A stretch of 64,000 nt of DNA from Betaproteobacteria bacterium (GTDB taxonomy: Bacteria > Pseudomonadota > Gammaproteobacteria > Burkholderiales > Rhodocyclaceae), in NCBI GenBank assembly GCA_016234745.1, contig JACRAR010000076.1, positions 1 to 64,000 on the forward strand, written 5' to 3'. Numbering within the stretch: position 1 is the stretch's first letter; every line of letters starts with the position of its first letter. Below are positions 20,940 through 31,796 of this stretch, in pieces. Both the position numbers and the translations under genes were made by a program. A model generated the notes under the pieces. The model made no database searches. It saw nothing but the letters and a program-made list of their open reading frames with translations, and had not been told where the DNA came from.

Positions 20940-21125
20940 ATGCTGCCCGCGCTAACCCTGGCATTTGCGCTGATGCTGATTCTTGAAGGCCTGTTGCCAC
21001 TCTTCGCGCCGCGCCTGTGGCGCGAAGGTTTTCGCCGCGTCACCGAGCTTAGCGACGGACAGTTGCGGTTTCTGGGGCTGACTTCTTTGTTGGTCGGATT
21101 GCTATTGCTGGTTATATTCGCATAG
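20940..21125 (+). CDS. DUF2065 (YjeT-family) small membrane protein
   Basis: A 61-residue protein with two hydrophobic helices ([20 protein letters not shown] and [17 protein letters not shown]) around a short basic loop. This is the DUF2065/YjeT family, which commonly sits right after hflC; its role is not known. It begins 7 bases after hflC and hisZ follows 7 bases later, so it belongs to the same operon. Confidence 0.88.
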   Translation: MLPALTLAFALMLILEGLLPLFAPRLWREGFRRVTELSDGQLRFLGLTSLLVGLLLLVIFA

Positions 21126-21132
21126 GCATTCC

Positions 21133-23620
<2,488 letters not shown>

Positions 23621-23674
23621 GCCTGACCTAGAGCTATCGCGCAGATTCTGTTTTATCCGCTTGAGGAGAGCGGC

Positions 23675-24556
23675 ATGATGACCGATACGAAAAACGTTCA
23701 AGTAGGTTTCGTTGGTCTGGGAATCATGGGGCAGAGCATGGCCGGACACCTCCTCAAGGCAGGCCATCCACTGCATCTGTTCAATCGGACCCGATCGAGT
23801 GCCGAAGCACTTGTCGCACGAGGTGCCGTCTGGCATGAAACAGTCGGCGCCATGGCCGCGGCAAGCGACTTTGTAATCAGCATGGTGGGTTACCCCGCGG
23901 ATGTGGAAGCGATCTATTTAGGCGCCGGTGGAATCATTGGGTCTGCTCGTGGCGGTACTGTGCTGATCGACATGACGACTTCGAGTCCCGATCTGGCCAA
24001 GAAGATTGCCGCTGCCGCGCAACAGCGCGGTCTGCTGGCACTCGATGCCCCTGTCTCCGGTGGAGATATCGGCGCCCGTGAAGCGAGACTTTCCATCATG
24101 GTGGGCGGCGATCAGCTGGCTTTCGAGAAGGCCTTGCCGCTCTTGCAGCTCATGGGCGGCAATGTCGTGCTGCAGGGCGGCCCGGGTGCCGGTCAGCATA
24201 CCAAGATGTGCAACCAAATTGTCATCGCATCGACCATGCTCGGCGTGTGCGAGGGTTTGGCGTATGCCCAACGCTCGGGACTGGATCCGCAGACTGTCTT
24301 GCAATCGATAGGCAGCGGTGCGGCGAGCAGTTTTGCGCTGAACAATCTGGGTTTGCGCATTCTGAAAAACGATTTTGCCCCGGGATTTTTTATCGAGCAT
24401 TTTGTCAAGGACATGGGCATCGCCCTGAGCGAGGCTCGACGCATGAACCTGGATCTGCCCGGATTGACCCTGGCCAGCCAGCTCTACCAGCAGTTGGTGA
24501 CATTGGGGTATGCTCGCAACGGAACTCAAGCGCTTTTCAAGCATTATGAGAGCTAG
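23675..24556 (+). CDS. NAD(P)-dependent beta-hydroxyacid dehydrogenase (GlxR/GarR/3-hydroxyisobutyrate type)
   Basis: A 293-residue member of the 3-hydroxyisobutyrate dehydrogenase family, which oxidises or reduces short beta-hydroxyacids such as tartronate semialdehyde. I see the Rossmann motif VGFVGLGIMGQSMAGHLLKAGH, the substrate signature DAPVSGGDIGAREARLSIMVGG, and the catalytic-lysine region GGPGAGQHTKMCNQI. C-terminal FALNNLGLRILKNDFAPGFFIEHFVKDMGIAL is typical. GAGGAGAG precedes the ATG. The exact substrate cannot be read from the sequence. Confidence 0.85.
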   Translation: MMTDTKNVQVGFVGLGIMGQSMAGHLLKAGHPLHLFNRTRSSAEALVARGAVWHETVGAMAAASDFVISMVGYPADVEAIYLGAGGIIGSARGGTVLIDMTTSSPDLAKKIAAAAQQRGLLALDAPVSGGDIGAREARLSIMVGGDQLAFEKALPLLQLMGGNVVLQGGPGAGQHTKMCNQIVIASTMLGVCEGLAYAQRSGLDPQTVLQSIGSGAASSFALNNLGLRILKNDFAPGFFIEHFVKDMGIALSEARRMNLDLPGLTLASQLYQQLVTLGYARNGTQALFKHYES

Positions 24557-24619
24557 GGCATAGTAATAAAGCAGTGACTCTGCAAAAGGAAGATCTGCCA
24601 AGTTTTAGTGAGGCGAACT

Positions 24620-25867
24620 ATGAATAAATCTTCGTACGGCTTTCGTTGGGTCAATCTTGCACAGGCTGTTGGTGTTTTATGTGCACTCGTTTGTTGCCTC
24701 GGTATGAGCGCATCGGTGGAGGCGGTTGAAGCAAAAACTGTGAATTCCGATACAGGCAAACGTTTCGCAGCCGTATGGCGCATCCGTGGCGAGATTATTG
24801 CTGTGGACGGCGCTGGCAGGAGTGAAAGAAAATTGCGCGAGGGCGATCCGGTTTTCATTGGCGAGCGCGTGAGTGCTGCACCCACAGCCGAAGCCGTACT
24901 GAAGACCGACGATGCCGGAATGGTGGCGATCCGGCCGGGCGCAGAGTTTGTTGCCGAGCGCTTTGCTGCGCAGGGTGAGTCATCCGACAGCTTTACCATG
25001 CGTTTGATCACGGGTTCGCTGCGTGTCATCACCGGTTGGATTGGTCGCACCAATCAGGCTGGAAATCGGATCGTGACGCCTACCGCGACCATCGGCATCC
25101 GCGGCACCGACCACGAGCCTTACGTGTTGGCAAAGGACCTGGCCGGAGCCAATATCTACCGGGCCGGTACCTATGACAAGGTGAATCGCGGCAGAACCAT
25201 GCTTGAGGCTGCAGGGCAGTCGCTGGATATCGATGCGGGCAAGGTCGGTTTCGCGCGTGCTGCCAGCGGCAAGAAGGAGCGTGCGCTCATGACCTTGCTG
25301 CTGCCCGTGCTGTTGGAGAAAGTTCCGGATTTCTATGTGCCGGGCGAATTTGATGCGGAACTTGACCGTTATTCCCAAACTGCCGATGAGGTCAGCCAGC
25401 AGCAGCTTGATTTGAAGCGCAAGAGTAACGTCCCAAGCGCAGTGAAAGCGTGCGCACCAGCGACGATTGCCAAGGCCTGGCTGGCTCAACTGGACGGATC
25501 AATTATCCGACGCGATGCTTCAGGCATCCTGGAGATGTTTGCCCCCGAAGTGGCAATCCGCGCCATCGTGATCAAGAAAGATGGCAGCACAGCGACGATC
25601 GAACTGGGGCGCGATGAGTTTTCGCAAAGCACTTTGAATGCAGTGAAATCCCTCAAGGACTATAAGCACCGCCGCGTCTCGCTCGAAGCGAAGGCGGCTG
25701 ATTCCGACACCGGAAAGTCATGCGAGCAATTGGTCGTCAAATCGGTGGTGATCGAGCAGGGCCTGCAGGCTGGAAAACGCTTCCGTTTCGAATCGCAGGA
25801 AGAATACCTGCTTGAGTTGCGCGACCAGCGGTGGCTCGCGATCAAGGCTGAAACAACCCAGCGTTGA
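24620..25867 (+). CDS. FecR-domain secreted protein with a C-terminal NTF2/SnoaL-like domain
   Basis: A 415-residue protein starting with a probable signal peptide or anchor (AQAVGVLCALVCCLGMSASVEA). Residues about 45-160 look like a FecR domain (WRIRGEIIAVDGAGRSERKLREGDPVFIGERVSAA ... GMVAIRPGAEFVAERF ... RIVTPTATIGIRGTDHE). After a linker, residues about 280-415 look like an NTF2/SnoaL-type cone: AWLAQLDGSIIRRDASGILEMFAPEVAIR, a central YKHRRVSLEAKA segment and a final DQRWLAIKAE strand. No sigma factor or TonB receptor lies next to it, so a classical iron-signalling role is not supported. Converges on the next gene, 6 bases away. The C-terminal call is by eye. Confidence 0.7.
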   Translation: MNKSSYGFRWVNLAQAVGVLCALVCCLGMSASVEAVEAKTVNSDTGKRFAAVWRIRGEIIAVDGAGRSERKLREGDPVFIGERVSAAPTAEAVLKTDDAGMVAIRPGAEFVAERFAAQGESSDSFTMRLITGSLRVITGWIGRTNQAGNRIVTPTATIGIRGTDHEPYVLAKDLAGANIYRAGTYDKVNRGRTMLEAAGQSLDIDAGKVGFARAASGKKERALMTLLLPVLLEKVPDFYVPGEFDAELDRYSQTADEVSQQQLDLKRKSNVPSAVKACAPATIAKAWLAQLDGSIIRRDASGILEMFAPEVAIRAIVIKKDGSTATIELGRDEFSQSTLNAVKSLKDYKHRRVSLEAKAADSDTGKSCEQLVVKSVVIEQGLQAGKRFRFESQEEYLLELRDQRWLAIKAETTQR

Positions 25868-25873
25868 AGCCCG

Positions 25874-27121
25874 CTATGCTGACGGCAGTGCGATCTTCTG
25901 ATCCACGCTGAACTGGTAGTCGCGGAACACGTGCTCAGCGCTGAGGATCTGGTATGAGCCGTCGGGCAGGCGTCGCGTGGTGTCCTTGAGCCGATAGGTG
26001 TAATGCCCGCAGGTCCAGCAGTCGAAATTGCGCATGTGGGTGCACAAGCAGGTCTTGTCCATCACCGCAACCCGTTTTGCGGTTGGGTGGGCGAGCACCT
26101 CGCGATTGTACGCAGTGGCGTAGGCGCAATTCCCCGCCCCATCGAGCAGGTAGCCGAGCGCTTCGCAATTGGGGTGGGTTCCTGCGCCGATCGCCGGGCT
26201 GCTTTTGAGCATGCGCATCGGATAACCGGTAGGGGAGATGGTATTGACCTCGATCTCGTCTTCGCTTGCCTTGAAATATTCCTGTTGAACATTTTCAGGC
26301 AAGCCGCATTCCTTGACGACGGTGAAGCGAGTTGCAACTTGTACGGCAGCAGCACCGTTTTCAAGAAAGGATACGGCATCGCTTCCAGTGAATATGCCAC
26401 CCGCTGGAATCAATGGTATATCGAGCTGCTCGGCGAGCAGGTGCTGCCTGACTTCAGTTGTAATCGTTTGTAGGTCGTAGTCCTTCCAATCCATGCCGAA
26501 ACCAAGGTGTCCGCCGGCCAACGGACCTTCCACCACGACATAATCGGGCAGGCGGTTGAGTCTCGCACTCTTGCGCAGAAACAGTTGCAGCGCGCGCAAT
26601 GATGAAACGATGATCCCCAGCTTGGCGTCACGGAAACGCGGGTGATTCTCGATCAGTGCAAATGAACCGAGATGGAGTCCGGCAGATAGCGTGATGCCGT
26701 CTATGCCGGCATCCAAGGCTGCAGTGAGACGCACGCGCAGAGTCTCGCGCGGTGCGTTCATGGTGAGCTTTTCCATGCAATTGACGAAGATCAGTCCCTC
26801 TCCCCGTTTTGCCTCCATCGTGCGTCCGACATGGTTCTGGGTCGCTTCCGCAAGCCGGCCCAGATCAAATTGAACCGAGGATTTGTCTGTATTGGCAACA
26901 TTGAGCTTGTAGAGCTTGAGCTTTTCCTTGACGAAATGCGTATGGAAACGCCGGTCTGAAACCGATGGCACCATGGCGTCAGAGATGTGTCCGATTCCTC
27001 CCAACCGGGCGGCTTCAAGAGCCAATTCGGCTGTTGAAATATCCACGCCCATTCCGCCAATGATGATCGGCACCAACTGTTTCTTGCCGAACTGCAGGCG
27101 GAAGTTATCCACATAATTCAT
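25874..27121 (-). CDS. nitronate monooxygenase-family (NPD) flavoprotein with C-terminal Cys cluster
   Basis: A 415-residue TIM-barrel FMN protein of the 2-nitropropane dioxygenase/FabK-like family: IIIGGMGVDISTAELALEAARLGGIGHIS at the start, DGITLSAGLH, VVVEGPLAGGHLGFGMDW (family phosphate-loop and catalytic-His region), IPLIPAGGIFTGSDAVSFLENGAAAVQVATRF. The C-terminal 70 residues are unusual: C358, C360, C368 and C371 form a CxC-x7-CxxC group, followed by an aromatic-rich tail. Relatives oxidise nitronates or act as enoyl-reductase-like flavoproteins; the substrate here is unknown. Confidence 0.75.
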   Translation of the reverse strand: MNYVDNFRLQFGKKQLVPIIIGGMGVDISTAELALEAARLGGIGHISDAMVPSVSDRRFHTHFVKEKLKLYKLNVANTDKSSVQFDLGRLAEATQNHVGRTMEAKRGEGLIFVNCMEKLTMNAPRETLRVRLTAALDAGIDGITLSAGLHLGSFALIENHPRFRDAKLGIIVSSLRALQLFLRKSARLNRLPDYVVVEGPLAGGHLGFGMDWKDYDLQTITTEVRQHLLAEQLDIPLIPAGGIFTGSDAVSFLENGAAAVQVATRFTVVKECGLPENVQQEYFKASEDEIEVNTISPTGYPMRMLKSSPAIGAGTHPNCEALGYLLDGAGNCAYATAYNREVLAHPTAKRVAVMDKTCLCTHMRNFDCWTCGHYTYRLKDTTRRLPDGSYQILSAEHVFRDYQFSVDQKIALPSA

Positions 27122-27269
27122 TGCTATCCTTTGATCGAGAGTGCCTTGCGTGCTCTGTTTGTGCTAATGATATCAAAATAGACTGACTCTACCCCGATTA
27201 ACGACATCGGAATATTTCAAACAGGACATGCTGTCAGGTGCGTATTGCCCTTTGAGTCGCGGGTTTATT

Positions 27270-28163
27270 TCATCGGTCCGGCGCGTTGCATGCAACCGCA
27301 TGCTCGTGGAGCATCAAGCTGCGGCTCTGGGGTGTTTCCAGACTGATGCGGCCCAAGGCACCACTGCGATAATCGGAAAGCAACACTTGCGCCGCCTTTT
27401 CCAGATCAAGTCCCCCGCCGCGCCCTTTCAACAAGCAGCCGCGCTGTCTGGCGACAGCTTCCAGCACGTCGTGACCGTCGGGGGCAACCGGGAATGAGCC
27501 GTAGCGTGCCGGAAGCAGGGCGGGATAACGCTCAAGAAGAAGACTGGCAAGAAATACGGCCACTTCTTCGGCAAGGATGGCATTGCGCCCGATTGCATTG
27601 CTCGCGGCGAGCATCATGCCGTCACTGGGATGGTCAATCTTCGGCCAGAGCATCCCCGGTGTATCGATCAGCGTCAGTAGCGGACCATGATCGATACGTT
27701 GCTGGACTTTGGTAATGGCGGGCTCATCGCCCACGGCAGCGATGCGACGCTTGACCAGTGCATTCAACAAAGTCGATTTGCCCACATTGGGAATACCCAT
27801 GATCAGAATGCGCAATGGCTTTAGCGGGTTATCGCGATGTGGCGCGAGTGTCTGGCAGAATTGGGGCAGTTTGGCTATCTCGGCTGGTTTCTTGCAGGAA
27901 ACCGCTACAGCCTTGATCCCAGGTTGCCCGTTATAGAAACCAAGCCAGTCTCTTGTGACTGACGCGTCGGCAAGATCGGCTTTGTTGAGCAATTTCAGGC
28001 AAGGTCGCTGACGCTGCAGTCGCAACTCGCGAATCATCGGATTGCTGCTGGCTTCGGGCAGACGCGCATCGACAACTTCCAGCACCACATCGGTGGTTGC
28101 CATGGTCTCCGCGGCTTTCTTGCGGGCCAGTGTCATGTGTCCGGGGTACCATTGAATCGACAT
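27270..28163 (-). CDS. ylqF: ribosome biogenesis GTPase YlqF (RbgA)
   Basis: Circularly permuted GTPase acting late in 50S assembly. In the 297 residues the motif order is permuted: KLLNKADLAD (G4) precedes [19 protein letters not shown] (G1) and LTLIDTPGMLWPK (G3). The N-terminus SIQWYPGHMTLARKKAAETM is the family start, which fixes the ATG at 28163; 23 upstream in-frame codons have no similarity. Divergent from the alcohol dehydrogenase. Confidence 0.93.
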   Translation of the reverse strand: MSIQWYPGHMTLARKKAAETMATTDVVLEVVDARLPEASSNPMIRELRLQRQRPCLKLLNKADLADASVTRDWLGFYNGQPGIKAVAVSCKKPAEIAKLPQFCQTLAPHRDNPLKPLRILIMGIPNVGKSTLLNALVKRRIAAVGDEPAITKVQQRIDHGPLLTLIDTPGMLWPKIDHPSDGMMLAASNAIGRNAILAEEVAVFLASLLLERYPALLPARYGSFPVAPDGHDVLEAVARQRGCLLKGRGGGLDLEKAAQVLLSDYRSGALGRISLETPQSRSLMLHEHAVACNAPDR

Positions 28164-28427
28164 GGGACAGGTGTTATGAGTAAAGTTTCTGATCGGTTTA
28201 TACCGGCCTTGATGAACGAAACTACGCATCATAACAAGTGCAGGCCAACTGGGCTATCGCCATCGACTTCAGAGATTTCTGCTAGTGCCCGCATTTGATT
28301 CTAGGGTGCTAGGACTTCATCTGTGGGCTTGTGCCCCCATTGCCCTGAGGCTATATTGGGTGGGCAAGCATCAGCAAATTCCATCAGTATCAGAAAGATT
28401 CAAGACTTTTGTTCCGGCAGCATTGGC

Positions 28428-29429
28428 ATGAAACACACAATGAAAGCGATGATCCTTGAGCGGCCTGGATTGCCATTGCATTTGGTCGACATGCCGTTAC
28501 CCGTGGCGGGCGCCGGCAATATTCTGATCAAGGTTGAGGCCTGCGGTGTTTGCCGTACAGACTTGCACCTGGTCGATGGTGAATTAAGTTCTCCTTTGCT
28601 GCCCATCATTCCCGGGCATGAGATCGTAGGGCGCGTCGTCGCCATAGGCAGTGGCGTTGCCGGTTTGTTTGTCGGCCAGCGCGTTGGCGTACCCTGGTTG
28701 GGATGGACTTGCGGCAAGTGTGCTTTCTGTGCTGCTGGCCGGGAAAATCTTTGCGATGAGGCGCGCTTTACCGGTTACCAGATTCATGGAGGTTATGCCG
28801 AATATACGTTGGCTGATGCGCGCTATTGTTTTCCGCTGGAAGATTCTGTCGACGCCACTCAATTGGCGCCGCTGCTATGCGCAGGGCTAATCGGTTACCG
28901 TGCTTTGCGCCTCGCTGGCAATGCACAGCGGATAGGCATTTATGGCTTTGGCGCTGCGGCGCATATCATTGCGCAGGTTCTGAAATTCCAAGGCAGGGAT
29001 TTTTATGCATTCACTCGCCCCGGCGATCACCAAAGCCAGGTATTTGCCTGCCAACTCGGCGCTGTCTGGGCCGGCAGCAGCGAAGAGATGCCGCCGCATC
29101 GACTCGCCGCCGCATTGATTTTTGCCCCTGTCGGAGCCTTGGTGCCCGCGGCCTTGAAAGTTCTTGAAAAGGGCGGGTGCGTTGTCTGCGCCGGAATACA
29201 TATGAGCGATATTCCTGCTTTTCCCTACGCGATGCTTTGGGGAGAGCGCCAGATCCGTTCCGTGGCCAACCTGACCCGAGAGGATGGCTCAGAATTTTTG
29301 CGACTGGTCTCGCAGGTTCCGATTCAGTCCGAAGTACGCAGATTCCCTCTGGAGCAGGCCAACGAAGCCTTGCGTCAATTGCGTCATGGAGAGTTTCAAG
29401 GCGCTGCTGTTCTGGCCATTGAGCCATGA
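28428..29429 (+). CDS. zinc-dependent alcohol dehydrogenase
   Basis: A 333-residue MDR-family oxidoreductase. Catalytic-zinc residues sit in CGVCRTDLHL and PGHEIVGRV; the structural-zinc lobe is CGKCAFCAAGRENLCDEARFTGY with four cysteines; the nucleotide site is IGIYGFGAAAHIIAQVLKFQG. The GYRALRLAG and RQIRSVANLTREDGSEFL blocks are those of propanol-preferring-like alcohol dehydrogenases. Starts at 28428 and 28440 are both possible. Substrate unknown. Converges with the HD-GYP gene. Confidence 0.88.
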   Translation: MKHTMKAMILERPGLPLHLVDMPLPVAGAGNILIKVEACGVCRTDLHLVDGELSSPLLPIIPGHEIVGRVVAIGSGVAGLFVGQRVGVPWLGWTCGKCAFCAAGRENLCDEARFTGYQIHGGYAEYTLADARYCFPLEDSVDATQLAPLLCAGLIGYRALRLAGNAQRIGIYGFGAAAHIIAQVLKFQGRDFYAFTRPGDHQSQVFACQLGAVWAGSSEEMPPHRLAAALIFAPVGALVPAALKVLEKGGCVVCAGIHMSDIPAFPYAMLWGERQIRSVANLTREDGSEFLRLVSQVPIQSEVRRFPLEQANEALRQLRHGEFQGAAVLAIEP

Positions 29430-29453
29430 ATCCCTCCTGAATCATGAGGGCGA

Positions 29454-30560
29454 TCAGGTCACCCAGACACTTGCCGGATTGATTCTTAGGTTGATGCTGT
29501 CGCGCGGGATGACCGCCTGAATTTTGAATTCCTGGCGTGCGGTGTCGCGGCGGATGGGTTTTTGTTCAGGTGTCCCGCGCGAATTGGTCAAGCTCAATAC
29601 CAGCGGCGTATGGGCATTCCCGGAACGCTTGAAAACAATAGCCACTTCTCCGTTGGCCAGTTTCACCAGCGAACCCGGCGGATAAATGCCGACTTCCTTG
29701 ATGAGCACTGCAATGAAGGGATTGTTTGTGGTCATGCCGGGATCGGTGAACAGTACGCGGGCCGCCTGGGCACCGTTCATCTGCCTGCGGTTTTTGCGCG
29801 GGCTGATCTTAGCGCTGAAAACATCGGCAGTCCGCAATAGAGTTGCTTCCTCGCCGACTTCCTTGATGCCATTCGGATAACCAGTTCCCAGCGGGGTCTC
29901 ATGGTGTTCATGCACTGCCCGCAGCCAAATTGGATCGTTGACGCCAGCTTTGGAAAGAATCTCCAGACTTACTTCGGGATGATGACGGATATCCAATTTT
30001 TGATCTGGTGTCAGCGGATCGATCTGTTCCGCCAGCTTTTGCTGCATATCCACGGTGGAAATATTCATCGTGAGCGCTGCGCAAACGACGCTGTTGCGGC
30101 GATCCGGATCCCAGCCGAGCCGGATCGCTACCATATCGCACAACAGCGCGGCATGCAGGCAATGCACCAGCGCATAGCGGTTCTGTTCCTGCAGCAGGAT
30201 CATGGCCGCAAGCGCAGCATCTTTGCTGCGTTCCGTTAGAACCTGGATCAGTTCGACGATTTCTTGCACCCTGCCTGAAATGTCATTGCTGCTGTAATTG
30301 CGCAGCAATTGCCCCAGCTTTGCGACAAGGTCATCCCACAGCTTGAATGGATCATGGCGTTGCGGGGCGGAGACGGATGACAGAACAGGCTTGGCGATGT
30401 TCGTCGCATTGACGAACATGCCGCGCTCCATCAGCGAGTCGAGCTGCCTCTGGTTGTCTATGACGAAGCCCTTGCGCAGCAAGAGCTGCCCGGCATCGTC
30501 ATAGACATCCCATGGCAGAGGGACGCCGCAAACGGCATGCCCTATACCCAGTTTCTGCAT
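29454..30560 (-). CDS. degenerate HD-GYP domain protein
   Basis: A 368-residue protein with an N-terminal domain common in betaproteobacterial HD-GYP proteins (CGVPLPWDVYDDAGQLLLRKGFVI) and an HD-GYP-like domain, about residues 110-280. Several landmarks remain: H133, HHPEVSLEIL (193-202), HHETPLGTGYPNG (219-231) and LLRTADVFSAKISPRKNRR. The hallmark His-Asp pair of LLHDIGK is replaced by Met165-Asn166 (ALTMNISTVD), so two metal ligands are missing and c-di-GMP hydrolysis is unlikely. It starts 9 bases after the thiolase gene and so appears to end the beta-oxidation operon. Confidence 0.82.
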   Translation of the reverse strand: MQKLGIGHAVCGVPLPWDVYDDAGQLLLRKGFVIDNQRQLDSLMERGMFVNATNIAKPVLSSVSAPQRHDPFKLWDDLVAKLGQLLRNYSSNDISGRVQEIVELIQVLTERSKDAALAAMILLQEQNRYALVHCLHAALLCDMVAIRLGWDPDRRNSVVCAALTMNISTVDMQQKLAEQIDPLTPDQKLDIRHHPEVSLEILSKAGVNDPIWLRAVHEHHETPLGTGYPNGIKEVGEEATLLRTADVFSAKISPRKNRRQMNGAQAARVLFTDPGMTTNNPFIAVLIKEVGIYPPGSLVKLANGEVAIVFKRSGNAHTPLVLSLTNSRGTPEQKPIRRDTARQEFKIQAVIPRDSINLRINPASVWVT

Positions 30561-30569
30561 TCAGGCAAC

Positions 30570-31766
30570 TCAGGTGCGTTCAAAAATTCCGGCAGCACCC
30601 ATGCCTGTGCCGACGCACATGGTCACCATGCCGTATTTGAGATTTCTGCGGCGCAAGGCGTGAATGACGGTCGCAGAACGAATCGCGCCGGTAGCACCGA
30701 GCGGATGTCCCAATGCGATGGCGCCTCCCATGGGATTGACTTTGGCAGGGTCGAGACCGAGATCCTGAATCACGGCGAGGGACTGGGCCGCGAAGGCCTC
30801 GTTCAGTTCGAACCAGTCGATCTGCTCCTGCGTGATGCCTGCTACGCGGCAGGCAGAAGGAATGGCTTCCTTCGGACCGATTCCCATGATTTCAGGAGGT
30901 ACGCCCCGGACGGCAAACGCGACAAAACGTGCCAGGGGCGTCAGGTTGAATTGCTTGAGAATTTTTTCGCTGACCAGAATTAGTGCGCCCGCACCGTCTG
31001 AAGTCTGCGAACTATTGCCGGCCGTAACCGACCCTTTGGCAGCAAACACTGGCCTCAGTTTGGACAGAGCAGCCAGATTGGTATCTGCTCGTGCGCCTTC
31101 ATCCTGGCTGACGGTACGGGTTGCGGCATCAATCTTGCCACTCTCAAGGTTGGGAAAGTACTCGATGATTTCAACGGCAGTCGTCTCATCCTTGAACTCT
31201 CCGGCCTGCTGTGCGGCAATTGCTTTCTGATGCGAGTCGTATGAAAACTGATCTTGTGCTTCCCGGCTGATTTTCCATTGCTGGGCGACTTTTTCCGCAG
31301 TCAGCCCCATACCATAGGCCATTCCGATATTTTCGTCCTTGAAAATGTTCATGTTCATCGATGGATGATGTCCCATCATCGGCACCATCGACATTGATTC
31401 GACACCGGCAGCAATCATGACGTCGGCCTGGCCGACCCGGATCCGGTCGGCAGCCATGGCGATGGCAGTGATGCCGGAAGCGCAGTAGCGATTGATGGTC
31501 ACGCCTCCCACTGATTTCGGCAAACCGGCCAGAAGCACCGACATGCGGGCCAGGTTAAGTCCCTGTTCGGCTTCCGGGAAGGAACAGCCGACGACCACAT
31601 CTTCAATCAGTTGCGGGTCCAGATTGGGGGCCTGGGACAGAACAGACTGCAGTGCACGTACCAGCAGATCATCCGGACGGATATTCTTGAACATGCCACG
31701 CGGCGCTTTGCCGATGGGCGTGCGGGTGGCGGCGACGATGTATGCATCTTGCACTTGTTGACTCAT
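30570..31766 (-). CDS. acetyl-CoA acyltransferase (thiolase, FadA/FadI type)
   Basis: Catalyses the thiolytic cleavage of 3-ketoacyl-CoA, the last step of beta-oxidation. The 398-residue protein has the nucleophilic cysteine in INRYCASGITAIAMAADRI (near residue 92), NEAFAAQSLAVIQDLGL, GGAIALGHPLGATGAIRSATV with the catalytic His, and CVGTGMGAAGIFE with the second active Cys. Full length. Third enzyme gene of the psrA-like operon, 30 bases after the FadN-type gene. Confidence 0.94.
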   Translation of the reverse strand: MSQQVQDAYIVAATRTPIGKAPRGMFKNIRPDDLLVRALQSVLSQAPNLDPQLIEDVVVGCSFPEAEQGLNLARMSVLLAGLPKSVGGVTINRYCASGITAIAMAADRIRVGQADVMIAAGVESMSMVPMMGHHPSMNMNIFKDENIGMAYGMGLTAEKVAQQWKISREAQDQFSYDSHQKAIAAQQAGEFKDETTAVEIIEYFPNLESGKIDAATRTVSQDEGARADTNLAALSKLRPVFAAKGSVTAGNSSQTSDGAGALILVSEKILKQFNLTPLARFVAFAVRGVPPEIMGIGPKEAIPSACRVAGITQEQIDWFELNEAFAAQSLAVIQDLGLDPAKVNPMGGAIALGHPLGATGAIRSATVIHALRRRNLKYGMVTMCVGTGMGAAGIFERT

Positions 31767-31796
31767 TGGGGTTCTCCTGATTCTTGCACGTCTGTG

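Noticed and set aside
29432-29450. Bidirectional terminator between the alcohol dehydrogenase and HD-GYP genes
   Set aside because: The CCCTC/GAGGG stem is only 5 bp and has no T-run on either side.
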